From Aphelocoma coerulescens (lineage: Eukaryota > Chordata > Aves > Passeriformes > Corvidae): DNA of 64,000 nt. Shown in pieces: positions 25,001-40,000 of this stretch. The notes beneath the pieces were generated by a model. It ran no database searches. It had not been told where the DNA came from and was given only the letters and a program-made list of their open reading frames with translations. Location of the stretch: positions 23,455,967-23,519,966 of the forward strand of contig NC_091022.1 of assembly GCF_041296385.1 (NCBI RefSeq). The letters are read 5' to 3'. The position numbers and the translations under genes were made by a program. Position 1 is the first letter of the stretch. Each line of letters starts with the position of its first letter.

Positions 25001-28000
25001 GTTGCCTTGGCAATAGGATCATTCCTTTGTACTGCCATTGTCCAAGGGGAAAAAGACTACTTATGCACTGTACCCTTATAAAGACTCAACTCCACCCTGG
25101 TTTTAATTAGAACTTTCTTCAAGCCACTGACTGTTTCTACATCAGGTGCTGATTTGGCACTATTGAGGAAACAACCAATAAACTTCACAATCAATCTGCA
25201 GTTAGTAGTCAATCCAGCTCGCCTTGCTTGTTGTTTTCCTCCTTTGTACATTTTCTCATAGAAAGTAGCAATAAATTGAAGACATGTGGTAAACTAGAGT
25301 AGCCTTAACCAGTCACACGTGGTCTCTCTCCAGTCCCCTCACAGGGCAGCACCACAGCATCTGTCCATCTACTTTCGCACAGGTAGCCCGAACACCTTTA
25401 ACAAAATCCAGTGCGTAACTGTTCACACGACTGAAGAAGGATGACGCTAGTTTTGGCTGACAAAACATTTTTGGTGCCAGTTCTTTCTCCACATATCTGG
25501 GTACTTTAGTCCTTCATACTAATTTTTAATCTAGTGTATTCTTTCTGCTCAGGGAGTCAGAACTCCCCAAGGTTTACCACATCTTCCCGTGGGACTCTTC
25601 TAACTTTCCCTCTGTTCTCAACATTCACATCACCTCCCTGCAGTTTGTAACTTGAAGCCTTTGGTGTCACCTCCCTTGCATTCCAAGTTTTGATGCTGCA
25701 ACACTCTGCAATTTGCTTCCATCATGTGCAGACTGACCCAAAACATATCTGCCTGTCTTTTTAACCCCTTCCCTTTCCAAAAGATGACCTTATCAGAGTG
25801 CCACAAGGGGAACTTCAGCAGTTCTTCTGGGTAGTATGTTTGTCTGTGGTTCCAACAACATGCTGTAAACTTTACAAACAAAGATATGAGGTTATTATTC
25901 AATGATTTCTGCCCCTGCACAAACTCAGTAACTTCAGTCACACCTGCAATCCCAGACTTACAGTTCCTGAATCAACTGCCCACTGTATCAGGCTATCTGG
26001 CAACTGTCTGCTGCAAACTCCTTTCTGGAAGGAACTCTCTCCTTTTCCCACTGCTAATCCCAGTTTGGGATACAGTTTTTCTGATAAAATTATAGGTGAG
26101 ACAGGTTCAGCTTCCTTGGTTGCTCTGTGAAGATCTGGTACTTTCTTGCTGCGGAGGTGAAATCTAGATGCAAATCTTGGGCCGTTTGCCCTCTCTGATA
26201 ATCACAGCAGCCTATTTATGATTTCCATAAAAACCTCATTTGAAGCAGAATGCTTTCTTGTATTTCCACAAAAAAAAGAAAAGCAGCAAAATACTTCATT
26301 TCAGACTAAATCTACCACAGAGTCCTTATGGTATTGACTACCACCACGTCAACAAGACCTTTTCAAAGCATGGCTTATGGTGGACTCAGTATTTATCTGA
26401 GCTTTTCATGCTTGCCTTCTCTACTAACCTCTAAGTAGTCCAAAGACCAGATTTTTTTCCCTACTAAACAGTCCCTTCCCCTGAATTTTTCCTAGGGAAA
26501 CATTCATTTTCCACGACCAAGGAAAAAGGATATAATGCACACATAACAAAATGGCCAAGCTCCTTCCCGTAAGTGTATACACTGGGATAGTTTTACTAAC
26601 AAACAAGAGATTTCGAAATATTTATCTGCAGGGATGGAATAAAGGATTCAACATGTTTTTCCTGTTAATATTATTTATAATGCTCAGAGCGCTTCAGCAC
26701 AAGGTCCTGTATGACCAGAGCAATTAGATGTTCCTGCTGCCAGAAGCTAGCAAACTAAGTAAAACAACAAGACTGGTAAAAATAAAGACAATGTTTGATA
26801 AAAACCAACAAACCAACCAGTGACTGCAAAAACAAAAGCCAGAACAGGAACCTGAAACCAAATTAATCCATCCATATCTAGGTCTCATTTCAAAACAGCT
26901 GAGCGTGCCTAAGTCTACCAAATGAAACAACACTATAAAACCATAAAGTAATTTGGGTTGGAAGGGACCTTTAAAGGCTATGTAGTCCATGCCCTCTTAA
27001 ATGAGCAGGGACATCTTTAGCTACACGAGGTTGATCAGCATCCCAGCCAGCCTGGGCTTGAAGACTTCCAGGGATTAAGCAGTCCCAACTTCTCTGGTCA
27101 ACTTGTGCCAATGCCTCAAAACCCTCACAGCAAACAATTTCTTCCTTATATCTAATCTTAAAGTCTACCTTCTTTTAGTTTAAAGCCGTTAGCCCTTGTC
27201 CTGTTGCAGCAGGCTGGGATAACAAGTTTGTAACCATCAATCTTATAAATCCCCTTCAAGTTCTGAGAGGCCACAATGAGGTGTCCCTGGAGCCTTCTCT
27301 TCTGACCAACCCCAACTCTTTCAGTCTTCACAGAAGAAGTGCTCCAGCCCTCTGATATGTCCCTGTATTATGGTCCATAAAGCTGAGAGGTGTGGGAAGA
27401 GAGACTCTGACAGTGAAGAATGAGGCAAAAAAAGTGGTTGAGTACCTCAGCCTTCTCCTTATCTGTTGTGACCAGTTTGCCAGCCCTGCTTATCAGGGCG
27501 TTAAATCTACCAAGCATTACTTTTCACTTGCAAATGGCACAATCCCCTTAGGCAACCGGCTTCAGTCAGTCTGTGGGTGTTACAGGCTGCCCCTTTGCAA
27601 GAGAGCTATAAATGAGGGGACTCCTGCACCAAAGATGCAGCAATCCAGAGACCCTGTAGTGCTGCTCCACCCCTGGTGCAAACAGAACAAAGAGAAGGGG
27701 AAGTCCCAAGCCACTACAGAGACCAACGACACACACAGCTACTGCAGGAACATCCAGATAGACAAAGTTTTCAAGTGACCTATGATTTTAGCTCAATTAG
27801 TAGTTTTTCTCCAACTATGTAACTCAGTGCAGTCATTTGTCACTGAGCTCTGGGGAGCCGTCCAGAGGGAAAAAGAACCATTCTGCCACTGCAGCCTGTC
27901 ACCTGGGCAGTCAGCATCTCTCAGCACTTGTGCTGTTGTATAAATTACATCCCTCCCAGCTTGGTCAAGTATGTCCATCATTCAGCACATATGTAATCTT

Positions 28001-31000
28001 TGCTATTTTATTGTCTCATTGATAGAAGAATTAGCTGCACAGTGGGAAACACATTAAGAAAGGACTAGCAATTATTTTGCCCTGTTACTAACTTCTTTAA
28101 TCCCCTGTAATCTCTTCTGAGGGGGGATTCATATCTACTCAAATCACTTCACAGGAGACATATATAATGTAACAGAAGCCCTACACACCAGGACAAACAA
28201 AAATCCCAGCTTCTCGTACTCCAGAGTATCAAATGCACCAGCCATTCCTGGAGAACAGATCCTAATTTGCAAATAGTGTGCAATGGACTGTCCAAACTAA
28301 GCCCAGTTCCTTGATCCATTCAGTTGGGAAAGTTATTGTCACCTAGGCCATGACCTCTGTTTCTCCAATAATGAGGCAACCACTGCCTAACAAGAGATAC
28401 CTGGTTTTGTTCTAAGCACCTTGTGGTATTCCCACCTGTACAGCAAGAATTTATCCATTTCAGAAGCTGGTACTAAATGTGGTGAGGCCATTCAAAACCT
28501 TTTTTCTGGTTTGGAGTTATAATTTGTGGATCTTGATACTGCAGGAATTATGGCACAGGATCCTCAAATCACATTATAGGAAAACTACCAAGAGATGAAC
28601 ATTTTTCATTTGGTTTTTGGTGTATTTTGTTTGTTTTTTATTATGCATTGTTGTTCGTTTTGTTTTGCTTTTTCTATATTGACATAGTGAACTGAAGCTG
28701 CTGATCACTTTTGCAGCTGAGATAGGAAAAAAAAAGAAAGTAAGATTCAACCCAGAGAAGCCAGACATGATGGAAGAAGCAAGGGAAATACCAAGGCAGT
28801 GCCATGTAACTCTTGATAAATGAACTTAGAAAGCAGAGCAATATTTGCATTTGGTTGTTCCCAGTATTCCAACTTTCAGAAAAGATTTACCTGATCTTTC
28901 TTTCTTCTCTGAGTTATCTAAACACCTTTGTCTTTTGCATAATAAGTGTCCTCTAAAGCCTACTGCTTCAAGTTGGTGTTACTGCAATGAACACTCCTGG
29001 GCATGGCCTTCCTTCAGTTACCACTCATGTTTGACTTGGGCATTACTATAGTACACCGTTAGTCTGGTTGAGCTGCTTGAGTCAGCATTAAAATGTATAT
29101 TCTTTAAATGACACAGTTTTTATCCACTTCTCAATGCAATTTCAGAAGTTTCTAATATACAATACCTTAGATGGTAAAACGCTTACTTGTAGGACATCTG
29201 CTGTGCAATAAAAAAAATTAATTAGATCTGTCAAGGCACTTTATTACGCTCATTTTGACTCATATCAGCCAACACATACTGACTTTCTAATTAAAGATGA
29301 AGACATTTTCTGAAGTTGGTGATTAGATAAAGCCTAAGCTGTTTTAGAGACACTTGGGGGAAGAGGTGTTTATAAGGAGTTGTCCACTGTGGGCAGTTTA
29401 AAGCAAAACCACATATAATTTATCCACCTGTTGCAAATGGATCCATCAACATGAGTAAGAATAATTAGCATTTTAACAAAAATCCATCAGATTTAACCAA
29501 AGTAATGAAAGAGAGTCAAAATACATTAAAAAATACATAGAAATCCTTCACTACAAGCAAGGCTTCTTTCAACAAAACTCAGCAGCTAGAATGTTTCTGT
29601 TTCTCACTACCTGTGTATGCATGACTTCATACCCCTCTGATCTTAAGACTTACTATGATGCATTAAGAAATACTTTATCAGCTCTGTATCTGTGCAGATC
29701 TACACCATATTAACTACAGTATGCTTTGCAATAACGATCCAGGGTCTATAGTCTTAATTCCAGTTGGAGAGGAATAATTACAAATTCGACTCCAGTGCAT
29801 CAGTGTGCAGTAACCATAGAGCAGGTTAAAGGGGGTAAACCCCTAGGACTGTGAGGTTTTTCACTCTTTGGTGGCTATATTGTTTTCACCAAGAGTGACT
29901 AGGGATCACATTGTTTTCTAGAATTCCCAAAAACATTACCCCAAAAGTCAGTTTATCCCTCTTAAAAATAACATATCACCAACTTTACGATGCTTGTGGA
30001 ATTTTGTGAAATGCTTAACATAACAGCTCTGGGCTCGATTTAGGATTTAGAATACTACTAAATGCCAATGCAGACAAACACAAGATGATTTGGGACTCTT
30101 CATAAAAACAGTGCTATTTATACACTTAGCTGCCTCTGTGATTTAATGGTAGAGCTGCTGACCTCATATGTAAAACAATACCATCATGATTGTGGCATCA
30201 ATTCATTAATCAAAATGACAGAGGGTCTCATGATCAAATGAGAGAGGTTCCTCTACTTTTTATGACAGCAATGCTTGTGATACAGCCATACTGGATCCAT
30301 CTGTGATCGAACTGGAAACCAGCTATTTTCTATACTCAGTGGGATTCTGATTTATGATGTGCTTGAAATTACTGTGGATTTCTATTAAAGACAAACACTT
30401 TGTGGTAAGGTACCATACTTACCTGTAATTTAGTTATGTAACAGTAGTATCCTCCATAGACCCCACATCCTCTGGGGTTTTACGTTTTTCAGATACGCAA
30501 CTTTCAGAGCCAACTTGGCATTTTTTAAGAGTTTGGCCTTTTTCCTGAGGCCCTAAGCAAACCTCAAGCCATGAAGGAGCAGAGAATTTATACAGGTCTG
30601 CACAGACTCAATCAGCAGTTTCCTTTCCACTGACATCCACAGGAAGCCAGCATGTATGGAAAGATGGGGGCATGCAGACATCAACAATTACAGACAGGCC
30701 ACTTTTCCCACATTTGGAAATGTACAGCTCAAGGCTAACTATTTAGTCAGTGTCTTTAGTGCATGAGAAACCTCTAGGAGCTGGCAGATTTTCTCTTTGA
30801 AAAGTTTATTCATTTATTCTATTACTCAGCATAGGCAATGGTAAAGTAAAGGCTGCAGGATGACAAAAAAGGGCCAAAGAAAATGACATTTTAGGTGAAG
30901 CTGTAATGTTCAAATGTGAGAAGAACATTTCTAGCTGGCAAGTGTACCACTTTAAAATGTGCTTTGTGCCTCAAATATTTTAGGCATACTCACTGATCCA

Positions 31001-34000
31001 GCCACTAAAATAAAGCTTGGAAGAATGACACGCAAGCTCATACAAACTCATACATCGACTTAACTTACTTACACATTCTGAAGAGGACAGGATCTACTGT
31101 AAAAAGAAGAAATTTATGTTCCAAGACTGCAGCCCTCTTGTTAGGTTATTTCACTTGTGCACTTCTGGACTGCTTATAGAGACTTACTTGTGACTCGGTC
31201 TTTAGAAACACAGCCTCTGGCATCATCTCTTCTGGCTCAGGACTCTTTACAGGACAAAAATTACTGACTCAGGATCTATCTAGAACTAAGATACAAAAAG
31301 GTAACCTACCCTTCCTCAATTGTAACAGAATTCATGATGATACAGTTTGTTATCTTAACTTTGTCTTTTATGGTACACATGCTGCCAATGATGGAGTGTT
31401 TGATGGATGTCTTCTCTCCAATTTGTGTGGATGACCCAATCATACTATCTGATCCAACCTAGGGAAGAAAAGAACAGAAACTAGCAAAAGTACATGGAGT
31501 TCTCCAATATGTGCTCTCCATACACCTCTTCCAAAGTGTGTCTCAAGCACTTATCAATAAGGTTTACCCTGCTCTACCCTGAGGGATCCTTGGCAGAGGA
31601 AAGACGTGGAAATTTGGGGCCCACCCCATAGGCAGATAGTTAGACAGTCTTCCCAAGGTCCATTAGCTTGGTAAAACTCCATTAGTGGATCTGGCTCTGT
31701 AGGCTTCATGCAGAAAGGTAAGCAAGGTAGGCACAGTCCTGCTGGTACTCACTGGTTTCACTCAGGTTTGCCCAGTGAGACCTGTCAAAGGGAGGCTTGA
31801 AACTGGTATTGAACCAAAATGCCTTAGCAAGAAGCAAAGCTTCTGATGCTTTCTGGGTTTCGTGTCCTTTGGGAGGCAAACTGCTCAACTACCAAGAACT
31901 GCCATTATGGAACAAGAGACTGCAGTGTCTGACTTGGGACTATGATAGACTTTTTACCAAACACTTTAGAAGAGAGACACTGAAAGGCAGGAACCCGTGG
32001 GTGAGCCTACAGAAGACTCTGGGCTGTATCATCTACATTCCATCATTCCACACTTCAGAACTTGGCTTCACTTCCAACAATGAGACTGAATTTTAGCAAG
32101 CAATTGTTGAAATAAAGTGTTTGCAGACTATTGAAAGAGCAGAGACGGGAAAAGGGAACACTTACCATGCCTCTATCAGTGATCTGTGCAGACCCATGAA
32201 CCAGTGGCTCTTCCAGACCCAGGTTAAGCAATAACTTGGGAACCTGAATGAAAAACCCACATCACAAATTAACATGATAGTGCTGTATCCACACATTACA
32301 GAAACAGCTCAAAGATGGCTTTGGTTTCCATTGCACTGCTGCATTTGCCATAAACATTTTAACTTATGGGAAATGGTGGGTTACTGCATTTCAAATGTCC
32401 ACCAGCTATGTGTGATTTATCATCTTTCACTTTTGTAAAGGAGACAGGTACAGTGCTACCACAGTGCACTGTGTCAACTCAGCTTCCCACCTGTGGAGAA
32501 GCAGTGGATCAGCAGCAGCAAGCAGGCTGGCTCCAGCTGAACACAGTGACATCCTGTATGTTATCACAATGTCCAGCATCTGCCATTTCAAATGCAGCTC
32601 AGCGTGTTTTACGCTGTCTAGTAAAGCAAGGGAGGGAAGCAAGTAATACCAAATATAAACCAGTAAACTGCATAAAAAGATGACTGTGTCCAGCCCACTC
32701 CACCAGGTAGTATTCTGAGGCATGGGCAACAAAATTGTATTTCAGATGTTTAAGTAGAAACTAAAGTTGATCAAGTGGCTATTCCAGATGGTAGAAAGCT
32801 GCACAAGAAAAGGCTCCTGACAGGAGGTGTTAGATAAGCAGACAGAGCAGTGGTGGTAATAGAGAGAGACACAGGCCACAAAATAGCCAAGAACAAATCC
32901 ATAGAGAGCAATTCTGAACTAGCTCCTGAAAGGAAAGGGAGCCAGCATTGTAGGAGGACGGGATATCACTCCATCATTCCTCCTTTTGTGGGTGAAAGAG
33001 CAGCCTGAGGCATCCTGCATCTCCTGGAGTCAGGCTGAGGCCAAGGTCACACCACAGAAGAGGTGATGACAGCACAGATGGGGATGGCAGGGGAGGTGGG
33101 AGCCTTGCAACACTGCACAGACACAGTGCTGCACAGTTACTGGCAGGGATGATGCAATGTATGATGTCTCTTGATAGGACAGAGATGGCTTTCAAAGGAA
33201 CATAGGAGATGCAGATGTATGAGGGCTAAGAGGTCTGTATCACAGCAAACTGTATGGCTGAATGAGAGGCAGTGTGTGCTGGGGCTGGTGTGGAGCTCTG
33301 CACATACTGCTTGGCCAGCCAGGACGTGGACACTGACTGTCCATCTGGGAGGTCAACCGGAGTCACAGCACAGTGATGGTACAACTGAGTTTGCCTCAAG
33401 GGAGGAAGCAGCACTCATTAAGTCTCCCTTTTCTCTACCCAAGCACCTATTTTTACAAAACTCTTAGAAAAGTTAATCTCTGAGATCTCTATTGTTGTTA
33501 AACTTGGCTGAATGTTGCCAGCAATTTCCAAAGCTGCTATTAAGGAACTGCTATACAGTACAACTGTGTAAAATGACTTCCTTAGAAAGCTGGGATGACA
33601 AGAGCTGATGGCTAAGGAGTGAACCTCAAAAACCAAATCCCACAGATCTGAAGAAGCTGGGATCAGATGAGCTCACATTTCTGAGCTATCATTTCAATTT
33701 GCCCATTGTCACCAGTACACATTTTCACATCTGTAGCTCTTTACATCTTGAAGTTGGCCCTTCCCGCTAGAATTGTTTATTTTTTAAAAAGCAAGAGTAG
33801 ATTAGATCCTTCAGTCCAAGGTGCAGGCACTACAGAAAACCACCAGTTTACTAGAACACCACAAACTAGGTGAATCCACCCGGATGATGCTGGCAGGGTG
33901 AAGGGATGCTGTCCTGACACGTCACCTGACACATGGATCCAAGAGAGGAACACACACCAAAGCATACCTACAGCATAGGTTGGAGAGATTCCTACTATCC

Positions 34001-37000
34001 AATGTTGATCTGCAGGACAGGAAAGAACTGAAAAAAGACTCTTGCCCTCCTCAGTGGAAAGGTGATATAGTGAAATAAATAAAGGATTTTACTGGCCAGA
34101 GCAAAGCCCTTATTAGAATCAGTGTTAGTGCAGCCTGAGGGGTAACCCACGAAAGCTACAAGCTCAAGCATTTTGCTCTGAAAAGAAAGGTTAGACTGGG
34201 GGCAGGAGTCAGAGGGAGTGCCTGGGTCAAGGGAAGGTTTAAGATGTGTTTGGATTTAATTCATCTTACAAAGAAACTATTTCCTGCTATTGAAGATAAC
34301 TCCCTCCTGAACCCACCTGCCCACACACAGGCTGCAGGCATCCAGAAACCCAGCTGGAAGTGAAATGATGTGAGCAAAGTGTTTCCTCACCAGAAGGGCA
34401 ATGGGTTAGGATGCCATTCCTTCCTGCAGCTACTGGACTGGACTGCTACTGCTGTGCAAGTCTGTCCTTTGGGACCTCAAAGTTATAGGTCCCACCTTTG
34501 CAGCAAGGGGATCAGAATCTGGTCTGTGAAGGCCAAGATAAGAGCAAACTGAACACCCAAAATCTTCCTTAGAGACCAACAAAACAGGTAACCGCCCACC
34601 CAGATCAAATTAAATGTGCATCTTTTATGAGGATTAGAAAGAGAAACAAAATGCAGTGGCACTGAAAAAAGGAACTACTTTCTCACAACTCCTCATTAAG
34701 TTCCATTTTATGTTTTACCTCCACATAGTTTCCTTAGAAATTTTACCATCCTAAAAAAGTTCAAAATTCAAAGAAAATCCTTTCCAATGTTGAAAGCCCC
34801 AATGTGACTTCAAAACACTAATTCTTTGTACCACCCAGGAGCAAACATATTTCCTGAACTAACCAAAATGTAGAATATTTAGGTTAAAAAAACCCAACCA
34901 AAAACAAAAACCAACACAAAAAAACCCACATGGAGTCTGACTGGCTTAACTCAATAACTTTTTACTGAAGTGGCTGCTGCCAAACGTGCACGCACACTTC
35001 CCCTAGCAAGTGGTATTCTCCCTTAACCCTTTGGGCACACTTGTTCCTTCTGGTTTTGGGGAAGGTTTTCTCCTTCTGCTGAAAAGCAGCGCTGCCTCTC
35101 TTCCTCATCTCCCTAAGCACAAAGCAAATCACTTTATTTCTGTGTTCCTCTACAAGCATCAAGGAGAAAGAGCTCCAATGCATAAACTCATGCTGCCATT
35201 CTGCAATTCTGGTTTGCATGAATTAATCCATTAATGTTATTAAAAAGAAATCAACTCGGTCGGAGCAAAGGCAAGGCAGTGACCACTTCCAGACTTCCCA
35301 ATACAACTTTATCACCTTTCCAGCCCCACTTCCAGAAATCTTGAGTTTTTCCTTACGGTTGGACTCCTTATTGGTCTTTCAAAACTAGAGGAAACTGTCC
35401 ATTCCTGATAGCAATGAAGTTCATCACTAGCAGAGTGAAGTGAGAATGTGTATACTGCATCAGCTAGTGTAGTAAAAAAACCGCAAAAACCCAAATCCCT
35501 GCCCCACAAAGATATTAAGAGCTTTCAATCATCAGCTTGTTAGGTGGTACAGGATCTCCCTAATTCTCATCTGTGATTTTTTTAATTTTATGAGTTCTCA
35601 GTCATGTGAAAGTGAAACCTGCCACAGACTCTGCATCAGATCAAGAGTTCACCGCTGTGTTTACTTGGAGTACCACAGTAGGGAAACCTGTTCATAAAAG
35701 AATTCTTTAATAATGGAAATCATTAGGCAATTTAAATGAAAGCGTAGTTTAAGTCTTTCTGCAAATTGTTAACAACCTTTGTTATTATCACAAACAAACA
35801 TCTACTAGGAAGAGTCCAGTCAAAACTGATCTTGTTTTTAGGACATGGAGGACATTGATTAAATGAGCTAATCAAAGCTACTTCCATTGATTAAATGAGC
35901 TATCAAAGCTATTTCCATTCTGATTTTCCACACTTCTTGGCTCTTTAGCTGCAGGTCTTGCCCGTCCCAAAAAAACCACAAGAGTGTTTAGGGTGAGAGT
36001 TTGCTTACCTAAATCAAATCTATAGTAAATCAGCAACAGAACTGTTCCCTGGCCTCACATCCCTACCCAACAAGCAGTAGGGTGCCTGGATAATGTGGCA
36101 CTGGTTCAATTCCCACATACTCCTCAGCTGTATCACAGGGAGTCACTCCCACAGGCTGAAATGTCCCATAAGCTACTACAGGTGGCACTTCTGTACTTTC
36201 CTCACCTGTCTGTTGGCTTCAATGTACAGCCCAAGAGTGTTCACTCGGTAGCACAGCCCCTCCTTCATGATATGGACGTAGCAGCGCACTTTTCCTTCGT
36301 GGAGAGTTACATTCATATCTCCTCTATGATCATTCCAACAAGAGTTATCTGGAGCAGGTTTCAGCAAGCTATTATCTTCCTTTATGAAACTATAAATGTC
36401 TGGAGAACACACACACGCATGAAGTTAGACAGGATTTAATGAAATACTTTCTGAAGAGGAATACTATTAAAATACTGTTGGTGAAGGGAAATCTTTGCCT
36501 CACCTCATCTCCATGGTTAGATACTCGGCAGTCATTACCAGATTTTATCACATGTAGTGAGTAAGTGCTTATTTTTATTCTGCAGGTGTGAATCAAGGAA
36601 TCAGGACAGATGCAATGTTTTGCCCAAGGTCACACAAGGAGACAGCGGAAATGCTAAAAATAAATTCTAGGATCTGAGATCCTGTCCAGTTCCCAGTGCA
36701 GGGTGTTTAAGGCTTAGCTTAGCCTGATGTCCTATGCATTTTTAGGAACTCCCTCCTAAAACTCCATTTTCAAAAATGAATCTTTTTTCCCAGAAAAAAA
36801 AATACAGAGCCTCTAGCTGATTTGCTTATGGTTACACCAAAATAAGGGAAGACAAAAGATTTATATAGTACACAATACTGTTTGAAAAATAAATCTACCA
36901 GAATCTTTGCTATCATGAGTAAAAAGAAGCTGAATCTCTAAAGTAGTGTTTCAGGCTAGTTCTGTAGTCTACTCAATAACTCAGCTGTAGCATATGGACT

Positions 37001-40000
37001 TTAAAACTTCCGTAAACCCAAGTTTTTGATATTGTACTGACCTAGGGATGCTTGCTCTTTTTTCTTTTGGTCCTCTTCTTTGTTGTCTAGTCCTTGCTGC
37101 AATGATGCAGGAGAAGAAAACTGTTTCCTAACCAGATGTGGAATCAGTTCACTCCGGAGAGATGTGATTGTCCTGGGGAAGGAGGAGCACACATGAAGTC
37201 TGTGAATGCTAGAACTTACACGTCTTCATTTTCTTTGCATAATATTATCAGACATTTTGCACACTTCAAGAGGATGAATCAAAATGGCAAGACATTAAGA
37301 CAATGTCCACTAGTCACCTGCTTCCTTAATCCATTAAAATATAAAGAAAGATTCAAAATGAGGAAGAAGCTTCATTTTCAGAACTGTATTCCCTGTATTT
37401 TAACAGAGATGCCTATAATTTAATGTCATCATCCTAGAATTCATACTTGCGTGCAAATGGAATGCAGAAAGTACCAACACTGTAATGACAAAAACTGAAA
37501 TCCCTTTATGTGGCTTAAAAAATTGCATCAATTGACAGGAAAAGAGATAATTAAGTGCCTATAGAGAAAAAACCAAAGCAGCTCCTTTTCTTTGTGATAA
37601 AAATATGGAAATGCTGAAGGATATATGAAATATCAGATCCTTCAATTAAAATATTTATGATGCATACAGTGATATTCCTGCTCACGTGAAACATCAGAAT
37701 ATTTTAGACTCAGTCCTTTAACCAAGAGAAATGAGCACATTTTAACCAGTTTAGACCCCAAGACTTTCATGCTCTTTAGAGGCTCCAATGCAAAACACGT
37801 AAGTGAACAGAAAGCTTCCAGAGGCTTCAGCTGGCAATACACCCATCTTCCCTGTTTACAGATTTCAACTTTTGTTATATCCATTCTGATACCCCAATAC
37901 TAGGAGGTAGAGAAATCATGAGGGGTTTTATCCCAAGCCACCTATGCCTTAAACAAAGGCCCCAGTCACTAGATTATCTTTACTCTTGCACTGATTTATA
38001 CATTGCAATGAATCAACAAAAAACTCTCCCAAAAGACAAATATCAATGTAGGAAGTCTATTGTACAATGGGATTATAACCCAGCTAATTTAATTTTGACT
38101 ATGAGAAGATAATTTAATTTTTCAATAAAGTATTTGGCAAAAAACCCCAAATCAACAGTTTTTACAGTTGGAGTGCAGTCTTAAAAGAGCTTTATTGTTG
38201 TTGTTTCATTATTTTAACAATCTCCATTTAGTTACTGAATTGTGGATTATTTAAAGTAGTACTTAGGAAAATCATGCGGAAAATGAACTCAAAGTTGGCA
38301 TGTGTAAGAGGAAGTGCTAAACTTCAGAGGAAGGATTGGGAGAACTAACACAGTGAGCTTGGCTAGAGGAACTCAACAAATAATAACCCACAAAGAAAGA
38401 GGAGTTGTTTAGAATAGAAGACAGCAAATCTAGGAACTAATAGATTAAATTCCAAAAGGCAAGTACTAGAATGAGTACAGTGAAAATTATTTTGGTTGGC
38501 AAAATCTCTAGCAAAGGGAGATCTTACACAGTTCAAACTTTAAGACCAGCTCAAAGCCCACCCAGACCCCTGTTCAGGTCAATGCTAGTGAAGCAGACTT
38601 AAGGACTGAAACAGTCTTTCATGTCTCTATCTTTGAAAGGAAGATTCAGATGTGATTGCCAGTTCAGTCCTATGAACAAATACAGTGCGTTTCTTTTTCC
38701 TGACAAACTTTTCCTTCAGTCCTCAGTGCAAGTTGTGTCACATCCTCTGTCCTGCAGTGGGATGATCAACCCCAGTCCACCTCTGAAATTTTGCTTTTAT
38801 GTTTTATTACGGACAAGGAAAAGCTTAGTCTTTAGTCTCTCCTCCTGCTTAAAAATAAGATTATAATCACCTTCAGATAGCTGTATTTCAGGAACTAACG
38901 AAGCAAAACACTTCATTCTTTAATCACCGAATTTCTGCCTGCTAACCACTTACAGGCGCGCTCTGCCGCGGCCGCGCCGGCCCCGCGCTCCCACACACGT
39001 GTGGCTGTGCAGATGGGCAGTTTACTAGCTCACAGTGTTTGCCTGCAGCTGTGCCATTCAGCAATGATTTCCTGCTTGGGTTTTATACTTCATCCAAAAC
39101 CGACAATCCTCTGTTTCCCTCAGAGGCTGGCTATGGCATTTATAAGATATATTACCTATAAAATACCCAAGTATTTGGCAGTCTTAAATAGTCTGATGCA
39201 GAGGACAACACAACACGGTAGGAAATGAAAGCAGTGGAAAGGGGAAAAGACAAAGTTTTGCAGTTTTGCCTTGTTTTTGATGGTTTAATCTTTCTTGGCC
39301 AAACTCCTGAAGCTTTCCTGCAATTCTCTGAAGTGCTAGCCACATTCCTTTGCCAAAGGTGGAGCAAATCTCTGGGTCATCCATAAGATGTGGCTCAGAA
39401 ACACACCCTTCTTACTGGAAAAGGAAAACCAGGAAGGTTTGCCTCTGCTTGCTGTTGAAGCAATTTATATGTGACATTAAAGGAATTTGCCTTTGGAAAG
39501 TAGTAAAAATACACAGTAAGGCCCTCTGTGAGAAAGATTTGGGAATTTTTTTTGCAAAAGATCTTGCAAATGTAGATATACGAACTGATAGCATGAGACT
39601 ATTATCTGACTGTCAACAGCAGGGGAAACCAAACATCTGGCTGGAACTAGGAAAGGAATTTAAATCCAAAGAGATGCAGAGGGACTGAAGACCCTTCATC
39701 AAGAGAGAGAGAAAAATTAGCAGGAGTTTGGAAGAACCAACTGGCCTGTAACCTAGATACAGAAGACAAACCAAAAAGGTTTCTGGTCTAGTGTGTTTAA
39801 AATCCTTACAATCAAATCTGAACTTCACATGCCTATATTAAGAAGAAATAAACGTAAAACCCTGTAAGCTGAAGAAAGCATCTTTTTTTATTCTCTTCAT
39901 GTTTTAAAACTTGGAGCCCCCTGGTTTCTAAAGCTCGTTGTTTCTGTCAGTGCCGAGAAGTGAAAATGAAATACACACTGAGATTGACAGAAGGAAAAAT

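Larger units (their letters stand above)
17564..31309 (-). other. EIF2B3: EIF2B3 intron (13.7 kb)
   Basis: This long AT-rich intron holds an A-rich minisatellite near 20.4 kb, a (TG)n/(CA)n inverted repeat at 20687, and a CR1 insertion at 26.9-27.5 kb. All open frames are short and unrecognised. I saw no conserved exon between the two beta-helix exons, and the reading phase joins directly across the intron. Confidence 0.85.

Noticed and set aside
30130..30200. tRNA-like stretch (AATGGTAGAGCTGCTGACCT followed by CATATG)
   Set aside because: It resembles the D-arm and anticodon region of a tRNA, but no acceptor or T-arm pairing and no good B box follow. At most it is a decayed tRNA-derived remnant.
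36090..36125. GGTTCAATTCCCAC word resembling a tRNA B box
   Set aside because: No cloverleaf or A box can be folded upstream; it is an isolated match.
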